Origin: Lysobacterales bacterium
Lineage (GTDB): Bacteria > Pseudomonadota > Gammaproteobacteria > Xanthomonadales > Xanthomonadaceae
NCBI GenBank assembly: GCA_019510125.1
Contig: JAEKKX010000013.1
Location: 62,001-126,000, forward strand
Length of the DNA: 64,000 nt
Reading direction: 5' to 3'
Under the pieces are notes generated by a model. That model was not told where the DNA came from. It was given only the letters and a program-made list of their open reading frames with translations, and made no database searches. The first letter of the stretch is position 1, and every line of letters begins with the position of its first letter. Below, piece after piece: positions 53,515-64,000 of the stretch. A program made the position numbers and the translations under genes.

Positions 53515-54586
53515 CCTGCGTCGCCTCGACAAGTCCTTTAATACTTGAATGCAGTCCAATGGCGCTTTTGCGTAGTCTTTCTGCCTGACCTGCGTCTTGG
53601 TTTGTCAGGCCGTCTGCCACCGCGAGTGTTTCTTGAGCTGCTTTGACTGAGTTTTCCGCCAGAGACATATGCTTCCGAATTGCCTCTAGTGGGCCTGAGG
53701 TTAAAAGATCTGCCGTGTCAATTGAGTCGCCTCTGCGGAGTGAGGCTAGCGCACTTTCATTTGCCACAATACGTGCAAGTTTTTGAAAGTTTCTGGATTC
53801 TCCAAGAACGGTGGATCCCCTGTGCTCTTTGTCAAATACCCAGCGAAAGAATTCTTCAAATTCTTCTGCCTTAAGGCCTTTGGCTTCAACATCGCCCGCC
53901 CCTTCTAGTCCGATAAAGCTGGATATGCTCTCCCAGCCTATTCCGGTTGTAAGTAGTGAAAATGCTATGTCGTCTTCTTGCATTTTTAATCTTGTGAGTA
54001 TCCCAAGCTCGCCAGCTTTTTTTAGCAATGTGTATCCAGTTAGAAGTTTGGCAACATGAGCTGCTTTGCTGCCGATTTCTTTAGCAAGAGCCTTGTGGGC
54101 TTCTTGGTGATCTGGGCTGTGCAGCGCGCGCAACTGAAAAACATATCTGGCTTTTGCCAGTGCATCCCACTCTTTTATTCCTGTGATATGTCTGTAGCCG
54201 AGATAAGTAAGGATGTCATCTCGCTTGTCAAATCGAAGGACAGGGACGCTCGTTGGTCTCTCTTTTGCCCCTTTCCTCGCCAGCGATACCTGAGTATTTA
54301 GGACGGGCGGTTCTACATCATCTTGGAGTAGCTTCAATGCTCCGAGTCGACGATTGCCTTCTACAACTCGATAGAAACCCCCTTCATCTGGTACCACCAT
54401 GAGTGGTTCCCCAGAGAAATAGCCTTTTTCCCCGATCGACATCATGAGTTCGATGAGGTTGCATTCTAAGAGCAGGTAACGAAGAACTTCTTCGTCAGGC
54501 TTGTTCTTATATTTTTCGGGTAGCCGTGGATTGTCGGGATCAAATCTCAGAAGGTTTACTGAAACAGAATCAAATTTTGGATTCAT
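53501..54586 (-). CDS. ParB-N-domain protein of a restriction-like cassette
   Basis: A 361-residue protein with a ParB/Srx-like N-terminal domain: VNLLRFDPDNPRLPEKY (10-26), IGEKGYFSGEPLMVVPDEGGFYRVVEGNRRLGALKLL (51-87). The central motif EGNRR (76-80) stands where ParB proteins have the GERR nucleotide-binding box. The rest (about 90-361) is helical and acidic, with no HTH I can identify. It overlaps the nuclease-like gene by 14 nt and starts 35 nt from the end of aceE. A sensing or DNA-clamping part in defence is possible; it is not a chromosome-partition ParB because no ParA is present. Confidence 0.75.
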   Translation of the reverse strand: MNPKFDSVSVNLLRFDPDNPRLPEKYKNKPDEEVLRYLLLECNLIELMMSIGEKGYFSGEPLMVVPDEGGFYRVVEGNRRLGALKLLQDDVEPPVLNTQVSLARKGAKERPTSVPVLRFDKRDDILTYLGYRHITGIKEWDALAKARYVFQLRALHSPDHQEAHKALAKEIGSKAAHVAKLLTGYTLLKKAGELGILTRLKMQEDDIAFSLLTTGIGWESISSFIGLEGAGDVEAKGLKAEEFEEFFRWVFDKEHRGSTVLGESRNFQKLARIVANESALASLRRGDSIDTADLLTSGPLEAIRKHMSLAENSVKAAQETLAVADGLTNQDAGQAERLRKSAIGLHSSIKGLVEATQDAED

Positions 54587-54621
54587 TGGTCATCTCCTAA
54601 CACAGTCAATCCTGTGCGGGC

Positions 54622-57312
<2,691 letters not shown>

Positions 57313-57471
57313 GGGGGCTCCGCGGGCGGCCCGGGGCCGCCGAAAGGGGGATCGTCTGTCTAGAGTCCGAATTCTAACAGTGCGCTCCCGCTGCGCTCCG
57401 TACGGTGGCGTGCGGTGGGCGCCGGCGGGTGCGGGAATTCGATTGCAGCCCCCATCGGAGGCAGGTGCGGG

Positions 57472-58329
57472 TCAGCCGGCCGAGAGGGCGAGGCAGCGTT
57501 CGCGGAACGCGGCCAGCCGTGCGCCATGGCGCGGGATCGCCTGCAGGCGCTTCGACACCTCTTCATCCGCGGCGGCGTGCAGCCGAAGATCCCAGCCATT
57601 GAGCAGCATCACGGTGTCGAATGTGTCGGTCCCCCACACTTCCCGACAGCGGGCGAGCAGCGCATCGGACGACAGGGTGCGCTCGCCCTCCGGCGAGGAC
57701 AGGTTCTGCGCCACATAGGCGAAGTCGAGCTGAGGCACGGACGGGCGCACGAAGTATTCGCCGGCGACGAGGCTTTCGTCGAAGCGTTCGACCACGCCGG
57801 GTACCGACATGTCTTCCAGGCGTTCGAGCGCCAGTTGCAGGTCCCGGGCGTGCGCGGGCCGCGAGAACATGGATCCGTTGGCGAGGAAATGGAGCTGGAC
57901 GTCGCTCACCACGAACGGCGACCGATCGACGAGATCCGCGACGAACCCGGCTTCGTCCCGTTGCCCTGCCAGTTGTCCCAGCCAGTGGGCGGAATCGAGC
58001 CGGCGTCCGTAGTGGTACAGCGAACGGATCCGCGACAGCGGGTGGCGGATGAAGCAGATGTCGTGGAACTCGATGCCGCGCACCCTCGGCTTCGGATAGC
58101 GGACGTGATGGCTGCTGATCGCCGCCACCTCCGGGTCTTCCTGCACGAGCCGGACGATGTCCTCCGCCATCAGCCGGGCGTCATCGTGTTCGCCGTGCAA
58201 ATCCACCAGCGCATCGCCGAAACTTCGGCGGAGCGCGTAGTCGATCGTGCTGCCGCCGTTCTTGAAGATGTGGTAGTGCAGCACGACGAAGCGGTCGCGC
58301 GTCACCGGGACACGAAGATCGCGGGTCAT
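57472..58329 (-). CDS. sulfotransferase family protein
   Basis: A 285-residue sulfotransferase of the P-loop-like family. HIFKNGGSTID (about 20-30) is the 5'-phosphosulfate-binding loop. HDICFIRHPLSRIRSLYHY has the 3'-phosphate-binding Arg/Ser. The acceptor cannot be deduced. The ATG at 58329 lies 11 nt after the maeB stop, so it is probably co-transcribed with maeB. It has no signal or membrane span, so it is likely cytoplasmic. Confidence 0.8.
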   Translation of the reverse strand: MTRDLRVPVTRDRFVVLHYHIFKNGGSTIDYALRRSFGDALVDLHGEHDDARLMAEDIVRLVQEDPEVAAISSHHVRYPKPRVRGIEFHDICFIRHPLSRIRSLYHYGRRLDSAHWLGQLAGQRDEAGFVADLVDRSPFVVSDVQLHFLANGSMFSRPAHARDLQLALERLEDMSVPGVVERFDESLVAGEYFVRPSVPQLDFAYVAQNLSSPEGERTLSSDALLARCREVWGTDTFDTVMLLNGWDLRLHAAADEEVSKRLQAIPRHGARLAAFRERCLALSAG

Positions 58330-58340
58330 CGCCGCCGTCC

Positions 58341-60665
58341 TCAATCCTCCCGCGACGCCCGGCGGTTGGAGGCTTCGGCCTCGCGCTGCTGGCGGATCTG
58401 GGCGTCGACGGCGGCGATCGCGGTCATGTTGACCACGCGGCGCGGGGTGGAGGCGGGGGTGAGGATGTGCGCGGGCTGGTCCAGGCCCATCAGGATCGGG
58501 CCGATCGCGACGCCGTCGGTCATCACCCGCACCATGTTGTAGGTGATGTTGGCGGCGTCGAGGTTGGGCAGCACGAACAGGTTGGGGCGGCCGCTGAGCG
58601 TGGTGTGCGGGAACATGCGCTGGCGCAGGCCCTCGTCCCAGGCGGTGTCGGCCATCATCTCGCCGTCGATCTCCAGCTTCGGCGCGCGCTGGCGGACGAT
58701 CTGGTAGACCTTGCGCATCTTCGCGGCGCTGGGGTTCTCGTGGCTGCCGTAGTTGGAGTGCGACAGCAGCGCGACCTTGGGCTCGATCCCGAACAGCTTG
58801 AGCCGGTAGCTCGCCATCAGCGTGGCCTCGGCGATCTGTTCGGCGCAGGGGTCGACCTGCACGTGGGTGTCGAGGAAGAACCACACGCCCTGGTTGTTGA
58901 TCACCCCGGTCATCGCCGCGGTGCCGCTGACGCCGCGGTCGAAGTCGAAGACGCTGCGCAGGTAGCCGAGCTTCTTGTGGAAGCGCCCGACGAGGCCGCA
59001 GATCATGGCGTCGGCCTCGCCGCGCTCGACCATCAGCGCGGCGATCAGGGTCGAGCGCGAACGCACCAGGTTCTTCGCCGCGGCCGGGGTCACGCCGCGG
59101 CGCTCGGTCAGCGCGTGGTACTGCTGCCAGTAGTCGTTGAAGCGCGGGTCGTCGTGGATGTTGGTGAGGTCGAAATCGACGCCCGGGCGCATCCGCAGGC
59201 CCAGCCGATGGATGCGCGCGTCGATGACGTCCGGGCGGCCGATCAGGATCGGTCGCGCCAGGCGTTCGTCGATCACCGTCTGCACCGCGAGCAGCACGGT
59301 CTCTTCCTCGCCTTCGGCGTAGACCACGCGCTTGGGGTCGTGGCGGGCGCGGTCGTACACCGGCTTCATCAGCAGGCCGGTGCGGTAGATGAACTGCGCC
59401 AGCTTCTCCTCGTAGGCGGGCATGTCCGCGATCGGGCGCAGCGCGATGCCCGAGTCCATCGCCGCCTTCGCCACCGCCGGCGCCAGCACCGTGAGCAGGC
59501 GCGGGTCGAACGGGCGCGGGATGATGTATTCGGGGCCGAAGCGCGGCACTTCGCCGCCGTAGGCGCCGCCGAGGTCGGAGGCTTCCATCCGCGCCAGCTT
59601 CGCGATTGCGCGCACGCAGGCGAGCTTCATCGCCTCGTTGATCTCGGTCGCGCCCACGTCCAGCGCGCCGCGGAAGATGTACGGGAAGCACAGCGCGTTG
59701 TTGACCTGGTTCGGGTAGTCGCTGCGGCCGGTGGCGATGATGCAGTCCGGGCGCACCCGGCTGGCGTCCTCCGGCAGGATCTCGGGGTTGGGATTGGCCA
59801 GCGCCAGGATGATCGGCCGCTCGGCCATCGTCGCGACCATCTCCGGCTTCAGCACGCCGCCGGCGGACAGGCCCAGGAAGATGTCTGCGCCGGCGACGAT
59901 CTCGGCCAGCGTGCGCTTGTCGGTGTCGCGGGCATAGCGCGCCTTGTCGGGGTCCAGGTGCGGGCGGCCGGTGTAGAGCACGCCGTCGCGATCGACCGCG
60001 AGGATGTGCTCGGGCTTCATGCCCAGCGCGACCAGCATGTCGAGGCAGGCGATGCCCGCGGCGCCGGCGCCGGAGGTGGCGAGCCTGACGTCCTCGATCC
60101 GCTTGCCGACGATCTCCAGCGCGTTGAGCACGGCCGCGCCGACGATGATCGCGGTGCCGTGCTGGTCGTCGTGGAAGACCGGGATGTTCATCCGCTCGCG
60201 CAGCTTGCGCTCGACGATGAAGCATTCCGGCGCCTTGATGTCCTCGAGGTTGATGCCGCCGAAGGTCGGTTCCAGCGAGGCGATGATGTCGACCAGCTTG
60301 TCGGGATCGCGCTCGTCCACCTCGATGTCGAACACGTCGATGCCGGCGAACTTCTGGAACAGCACGCCCTTGCCTTCCATCACCGGCTTGCCGGCCAGCG
60401 GGCCGATGTCGCCCAGGCCCAGCACCGCGGTGCCGTTGGTGATCACCGCGACGAGGTTGCCGCGCGCGGTCATCTCGCTGGCGGCGTTGGGATCGGCGAC
60501 GATCGCCTCGCAGGCGTAGGCCACGCCGGGCGAGTAGGCCAGCGACAGGTCGCGCTGCGTCACCAGCGGCTTGGTCGGCGCGACCCTGATCTTGCCCGGC
60601 GGCTCGTGGCGGTGGTACTCGAGGGCGGAGGCTTTCAGGTCGAGGGCTGCGTCGTGGTCGGACAT
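58341..60665 (-). CDS. maeB: NADP-dependent malic enzyme (MaeB type)
   Basis: Oxidative decarboxylation of malate to pyruvate, 774 residues. The N-terminal malic enzyme domain contains [58 protein letters not shown] and [26 protein letters not shown]. The C-terminal region (about 440-774) is the phosphotransacetylase-like domain that regulates the enzyme ([38 protein letters not shown]). It feeds NADPH and pyruvate near aceE. It is likely in one transcript with the sulfotransferase. Confidence 0.95.
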   Translation of the reverse strand: MSDHDAALDLKASALEYHRHEPPGKIRVAPTKPLVTQRDLSLAYSPGVAYACEAIVADPNAASEMTARGNLVAVITNGTAVLGLGDIGPLAGKPVMEGKGVLFQKFAGIDVFDIEVDERDPDKLVDIIASLEPTFGGINLEDIKAPECFIVERKLRERMNIPVFHDDQHGTAIIVGAAVLNALEIVGKRIEDVRLATSGAGAAGIACLDMLVALGMKPEHILAVDRDGVLYTGRPHLDPDKARYARDTDKRTLAEIVAGADIFLGLSAGGVLKPEMVATMAERPIILALANPNPEILPEDASRVRPDCIIATGRSDYPNQVNNALCFPYIFRGALDVGATEINEAMKLACVRAIAKLARMEASDLGGAYGGEVPRFGPEYIIPRPFDPRLLTVLAPAVAKAAMDSGIALRPIADMPAYEEKLAQFIYRTGLLMKPVYDRARHDPKRVVYAEGEEETVLLAVQTVIDERLARPILIGRPDVIDARIHRLGLRMRPGVDFDLTNIHDDPRFNDYWQQYHALTERRGVTPAAAKNLVRSRSTLIAALMVERGEADAMICGLVGRFHKKLGYLRSVFDFDRGVSGTAAMTGVINNQGVWFFLDTHVQVDPCAEQIAEATLMASYRLKLFGIEPKVALLSHSNYGSHENPSAAKMRKVYQIVRQRAPKLEIDGEMMADTAWDEGLRQRMFPHTTLSGRPNLFVLPNLDAANITYNMVRVMTDGVAIGPILMGLDQPAHILTPASTPRRVVNMTAIAAVDAQIRQQREAEASNRRASRED

Positions 60666-60733
60666 CGCGGTGGATCCAGGGGCCGGGGGGACATTCTAGT
60701 GGAAGGGGTCCGTCGGCGTCGTCGCGCCGACGC

Positions 60734-60760
60734 TGCGCCGGCGTATGGAACGCCGGCGCA
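60734..60760. terminator. perfect 11-bp stem-loop between maeB and the QEGLA gene
   Basis: TGCGCCGGCGT (60734-60744) pairs perfectly with ACGCCGGCGCA (60750-60760), loop ATGGA. It lies 79 nt after the QEGLA gene stop on that gene's strand and carries no U-tract. It may protect the 3' end or weakly terminate. Confidence 0.45.
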
Positions 60761-60838
60761 CGGTACGGCGGACCGGGCGGCGGTCCGGCGCCGCCGTGGA
60801 GATCGGACCGGTCCCGGCTCCGCGCGCGGCGACCGCGG

Positions 60839-62104
60839 TCACACGCCCAGTCCCAGCACCAGGTCGTCGGCATCGACCCGGTCGAGCCGGATCTTGTTGG
60901 CGAACAGCGAGAACGCGAGCATGCCGGCCAGCCCGTTGGCGCGGCGCATCCACGGCGGCAGGTAGTGCGGCGGGGCGATCGCGCCGGCGTCGAACATCGG
61001 CTGCAGCGCGAACACGTCCTCCAGCGCCAGCTTGCCGGCGAACAGTTGCCGCGCCATCGACAGCTTGCGGTGGCGCAGGCACCAGCGGAAGAAGGTGTGC
61101 ACGCCGAGCAGGCCGTGCAGGTAGACGGTGTCCTTGGTGAACGCCGCGCCGCCGCCCAGCGGCGCACCGCGGAACACGCGCTGGGCCGAGGCGAAGCTGT
61201 CCTCCGGCGTCTGCCCGGCATCGAGGAAGAACCGGAACACCTGCACGAAGTCGGCGCCGTCGATCGCCATGTCGATCGCGACGATGCGCAGACTGATGCG
61301 CTTCATGCGCTCGATGTCCATCGAGCCGGAGATCAGTTCGGCGAAGGTCGCCAGGCCCTCCTGGGTGGCGGTGGTGCGCGGCGCGCCGCGGGCCAGCGAC
61401 TGCAGTTGCGGCTGTTCGCGGCCGTTGAGGCCGGTGAGCGTGTGCACGAACGCTTCGTGGACCAGCAATTGCTGGTGGTCGTAGTCGCTGAACCCGGTGT
61501 TGGTGCGGATGCGGATGCGGGTCGGGCTAGCCGCGGCCTTCGCGATCAGCTCGGGATCGAGTTCGACCTTGATCCGGTGGTCGACGAAGAACGCGTCGAT
61601 CTCCGGCTGCAGCAGGTCGCGCAGCGATTCGGCCGACATCACCGCCTCCGGCTCGATCTCGCGCAGCTCCTGGTCCATGTCGTCGGCGAGCGCGATGAAG
61701 TGCTGCGCCGCCTCCAGGTTGGTGGGCCCGTCGCCGGGCAGCATTTCCACCGGCCGGCCATAGAGCCGGGTCGAATACGCGGTCATCCGGTAGGTGCCGG
61801 CGGCATCGAGCAGCCGGGTGGCGATGCGCCAGCTTTCGGCGTTGGCGATGAGGTAGGCGCCGAGCGGATGATCGGCGTCGGCGGCCCGGGCGACGGCCTC
61901 CAGTTCGGCGCGCACCTCGGTGAAGTCGGTCTTCGCGTAGGCGACCGTCGGCAGGTGGATGCGGCCGATCTTCCACGCCGCGAGGAACGTCTCCTGCGCG
62001 CTGGCCGGCCAGCTCACGGTGTCGAGCAGGCGGATGCCGCGGACCGCCGCGACCAGCCGCGCGTCCAGCGCGACGTGATGGGCAATGGCGTCGGCGTCGG
62101 TCAT
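60839..62104 (-). CDS. QEGLA-motif metallopeptidase (MATCAP-related, DUF1704)
   Basis: A 421-residue protein of the group annotated as flavohemoglobin expression-modulating QEGLA motif protein. It has HEAFVHTLTGLNGR and RTTATQEGLATFAELISGS: an HExxxH zinc site and the QEGLA motif with its Glu ligand. Related eukaryotic proteins are tubulin carboxypeptidases, so a carboxypeptidase activity is plausible here, though the bacterial substrate is unknown. The ATG at 62104 was chosen over an upstream start because it gives a more family-like beginning (MTDADAIAHHVALDARL). Confidence 0.85.
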   Translation of the reverse strand: MTDADAIAHHVALDARLVAAVRGIRLLDTVSWPASAQETFLAAWKIGRIHLPTVAYAKTDFTEVRAELEAVARAADADHPLGAYLIANAESWRIATRLLDAAGTYRMTAYSTRLYGRPVEMLPGDGPTNLEAAQHFIALADDMDQELREIEPEAVMSAESLRDLLQPEIDAFFVDHRIKVELDPELIAKAAASPTRIRIRTNTGFSDYDHQQLLVHEAFVHTLTGLNGREQPQLQSLARGAPRTTATQEGLATFAELISGSMDIERMKRISLRIVAIDMAIDGADFVQVFRFFLDAGQTPEDSFASAQRVFRGAPLGGGAAFTKDTVYLHGLLGVHTFFRWCLRHRKLSMARQLFAGKLALEDVFALQPMFDAGAIAPPHYLPPWMRRANGLAGMLAFSLFANKIRLDRVDADDLVLGLGV

Positions 62105-62125
62105 GCCGCGCCTCCGACCCATCCT

Positions 62126-62149
62126 GTGGGAGCGACGGAAGTCGCGACG
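62126..62149 (+). repeat. REP-type element, first of inverted pair
   Basis: GTGGGAGCGACGGAAGTCGCGACG, itself able to fold. It pairs with an imperfect reverse-complement copy at 62175-62200, 25 nt away, in the short gap between rsgA and the QEGLA gene. This is a common REPIN type in Xanthomonadaceae. Confidence 0.7.
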
Positions 62150-62174
62150 GGCAGCGGCAAGGCATTCGGCAGAG

Positions 62175-62200
62175 CGTCGCGACTCCCGTCGCTCCCGCGG
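62175..62200 (-). repeat. REP-type element, second of inverted pair
   Basis: CGTCGCGACTCCCGTCGCTC followed by CCGCGG, a near reverse complement of the unit at 62126-62149 with a base difference at the centre. Both lie outside genes. Confidence 0.7.
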
Positions 62201-62227
62201 GACAGGTCGTCGATGCCGCGGAGGCGC

Positions 62228-63343
62228 TCAGTGCCGGCCATATTTCTCGTCCAGCCGCTTGTGCAGCGCCTTGCCCTGCACGCGCGCGTCGGATTTCTGC
62301 GCCAGCCGGGTGGCGAGGCGGTCGGCCGCCCCGGCGACCTCGTCGCGGAGCTTGAGGTAATTCGCGAAGCGGCCGGCGTCGAGCGCGCCGGCCTCGATCG
62401 CCGCGCGCACCGCGCAGCCGGGCTCGCTGGCGTGGCGGCAGTCGCGGAACCTGCAGGTCGCCGCCAGCGCCTCGATGTCGGCGAACCCGCCGTCGGCCAG
62501 CGTCTCCTCGCCGGTGGGCTTGAGCTCGCGCATCCCGGGCGTGTCGATCAGGCAGGCGCCCGACGGCAGCGGGATCAGCGTGCGGAACGTGGTGGTGTGG
62601 CGGCCGCGGGCGTCGCTCTCGCGCACTTCGCCGGTCTTCATCTTCTCGACGCCGAGCAGCGTGTTGGTCAGCGTCGATTTGCCCGCGCCCGACGACCCGA
62701 CCAGCACCGCGGTGCGGCCCGCCGCCAGCCAGGGATCGAGCGCGGCGACGCTGGCGCGGTCCTTGGCGTTGACCGCGACCGCCGGGATGCCCTGTGCGGC
62801 CAGCTCGGCCAGCGCGGCCAGGCTGGCGTCGGCGTCGCTGCCGTCCTTGTCGGCCTTGGTCAGCACGACCACCGGGGTCGCGCCGCCGCCGCCGACCAGC
62901 AGCAGGTAGCGCTCGATCCGTCGCGGGTTGAAGTCGGCGTCGAGGCCGCAGACCACGAACACCGTGTCGATGTTCGCGGCGATCAGTTGCTGGTGGTAGT
63001 GCTCGCCGGCGGCGGCGCGCTTGATCGCGGTGCGCCGCGGCAGCAGGGCGACGATCCGCGGCCGCGGAGTCGCCTCCTCGATCAGCGCCCAGTCGCCGAC
63101 CGCGGCCCGGTCCTGCGGCGGAAAGCGGCGACGGGCCCACTCCGGCGGCGAATCCACCGCCAGTGCATGCCCGGCCGCCTCGGCGACCTGGTAGCCGGTC
63201 CGGTGCTGTTCGATGACCCGGGCCGGCCGGGCCTGCGGATGGGCGGCGAGGACCGCGGCCCAGGCCGGATCGTCGACGCCTGCCGGGCCGGTGCCGTCGA
63301 ACGGCCAGCCGATGGCGCGGAGGGCGGATGCGGCGGGGGTCAA
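62228..63343 (-). CDS. rsgA: ribosome biogenesis GTPase RsgA
   Basis: A circularly permuted GTPase for late 30S subunit assembly; 371 residues, family length. An N-terminal OB-like region is followed by VVLTKADK (G4-like) and then the P-loop GSSGAGKSTLTN and the switch DTPGMREL (G3). The C-terminal zinc-binding set follows (TCRFRDCRHASEPGCAV). It is 123 nt upstream of the QEGLA gene with a REP pair between. It is divergent from the aminotransferase gene. Confidence 0.96.
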   Translation of the reverse strand: MTPAASALRAIGWPFDGTGPAGVDDPAWAAVLAAHPQARPARVIEQHRTGYQVAEAAGHALAVDSPPEWARRRFPPQDRAAVGDWALIEEATPRPRIVALLPRRTAIKRAAAGEHYHQQLIAANIDTVFVVCGLDADFNPRRIERYLLLVGGGGATPVVVLTKADKDGSDADASLAALAELAAQGIPAVAVNAKDRASVAALDPWLAAGRTAVLVGSSGAGKSTLTNTLLGVEKMKTGEVRESDARGRHTTTFRTLIPLPSGACLIDTPGMRELKPTGEETLADGGFADIEALAATCRFRDCRHASEPGCAVRAAIEAGALDAGRFANYLKLRDEVAGAADRLATRLAQKSDARVQGKALHKRLDEKYGRH

Positions 63344-63444
63344 GCGGGGCGCGGACGGGCGTGCATGCGGCGATTCTATGCCCGGCGGGCGGAGGGCGGC
63401 GATTTCCGCTAGGCTTTGTCGACGTTTTCGCCACCGCCGACACG

Positions 63445-64000
63445 ATGTCCTCCTCCAGTCCCCGCCCCGGTCTCAAGACCCGCGAACGCCTGTCCGAAGT
63501 CCGTTACGAGATCCGCGGCGAACTCGCCCGGCGCGCCCGGGAGCTGGAAGGGCAGGGCCGGCAGCTCATCAAGCTCAACATCGGCAATCCCGGCGCCTTC
63601 GGCTTCCGTGCGCCCGAGCACCTGCAGCGCGCGATCGCCGACCGCATCGCCGCGACCGATCCCTACACCCACCAGCAGGGCCTGCCGGCCGCGCGCGAGG
63701 CGATCGCCGCCTTCCACAGGCAGCGCGGCACGCCGAACGCCTCGCCCGAGCGCGTGTTCGTCGGCAACGGCGTCAGCGAGCTGATCGACCTTTCGCTGCG
63801 CGCGCTGCTCAACCCGGGCGACGAAGTGCTGCTGCCGTCGCCGGACTACCCGCTGTGGTCGGCCGCGACCATCCTCAACGACGGCCGCCCGGTGTACTAC
63901 CGCTGCCGCCCGGACCACGGGTTCCTGCCCGATCCCGACGAGATCGCCGCGCTGGTGTCCTCGCGCACCCGCGCGATCGTGCTGATCAACCCGAACAACC
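63445..64000 (+). CDS. AlaA-like pyridoxal-phosphate aminotransferase (partial)
   Basis: The start of a class I/II aminotransferase, cut by the window end after 185 residues. The beginning resembles AlaA-type alanine aminotransferases: TRERLSEVRYEIRGELARRARELEG, then LNIGNPGAFGFRAPEHL, YTHQQGLPAAREAIAAFH, FVGNGVSELIDLSLRALLNPGDEVLLPSPDYPLW, and IVLINPNN. The pyridoxal-binding Lys lies beyond the window. The start was taken at ATG 63445. Confidence 0.9.
   Translation, partial: MSSSSPRPGLKTRERLSEVRYEIRGELARRARELEGQGRQLIKLNIGNPGAFGFRAPEHLQRAIADRIAATDPYTHQQGLPAAREAIAAFHRQRGTPNASPERVFVGNGVSELIDLSLRALLNPGDEVLLPSPDYPLWSAATILNDGRPVYYRCRPDHGFLPDPDEIAALVSSRTRAIVLINPNN

Noticed and set aside
53515..53559. 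Longer TTG start for the nuclease-like protein
   Set aside because: It would extend 59 nt into the ParB-like gene; the ATG at 53514 gives a shorter overlap and a normal start.
51720..54586. Prophage interpretation of the methyltransferase island
   Set aside because: No integrase, structural phage genes or att-like direct repeats are visible; only the leader peptide resembles satellite-phage Ash/Icd.
53501..54586. Chromosome-partition ParB
   Set aside because: No ParA gene, no HTH segment seen and no parS-like repeats nearby; the context is a restriction-like cassette.

Overview
The window is high-GC gammaproteobacterial chromosome of the Xanthomonadaceae type (Lysobacter, Luteimonas or Xanthomonas relatives). 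This rests on four things seen in the sequence: strong G/C third-position codon bias, the cutA-dsbD-aroQ-accB-accC neighbourhood, an effector with a C-terminal XVIPCD-like domain (the Xanthomonadales VirD4-interacting domain), and several REP-type inverted repeats. Species assignment is inference. No rRNA, tRNA, CRISPR array, integrase or IS transposase was seen.  Layout. 0-4 kb: an alpha/beta hydrolase, a membrane-anchored double AAA+ ATPase and a small unknown protein. 4-12 kb (minus strand): accC-accB-aroQ (fatty-acid and shikimate entry enzymes), a roadblock/LC7 protein with its own terminator, then a tight unit XRE regulator-cutA-dsbD-small ORF-TlpA-like (periplasmic thiol redox), with a regulator operator and a possible small RNA next to it. 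12-20 kb: MAPEG protein, PfkB kinase, then the elongasome operon mreB-mreC-mreD-mrdA(PBP2)-rodA. 20-30 kb: two SDRs, a collapsed ADP-ribosylglycohydrolase remnant, small membrane proteins, the TIGR03915/TIGR03916 DNA repair pair, MOSC protein, S41 peptidase, membrane AraC regulator and polysaccharide deacetylase. 30-36 kb: a secreted calcium-motif protein, then an antibacterial effector locus: ankyrin lipoprotein, lipase-XVIPCD effector, and a DUF4034-like exported protein. 36-50 kb: pullulanase, RNA 2'-phosphotransferase, TPR lipoprotein, M20 peptidase, DbpA helicase, a secreted HExxH protein, CspA, DUF3883 protein and a YcaQ-like glycosylase.  50.5-54.6 kb is an accessory island. It starts with REP-type inverted repeats and a leader ORF resembling phage Ash/Icd-like peptides. 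That leader carries a terminator/antiterminator and complementary loop sequences upstream of a SymE-like toxin gene. Next come three genes with markedly AT-richer composition: a 5-methylcytosine methyltransferase, a putative PD-(D/E)xK-type nuclease and a ParB-N-like protein. They fit a restriction-modification or related defence cassette placed just downstream of aceE.  54.6-64 kb returns to core genes: aceE (pyruvate dehydrogenase E1), a sulfotransferase, maeB (malic enzyme), a QEGLA-motif metallopeptidase, rsgA, and the start of an AlaA-like aminotransferase.  The strongest candidates for new biology are the SymE leader RNA, the methyltransferase-nuclease-ParB cassette, and the XVIPCD lipase with two candidate immunity proteins.
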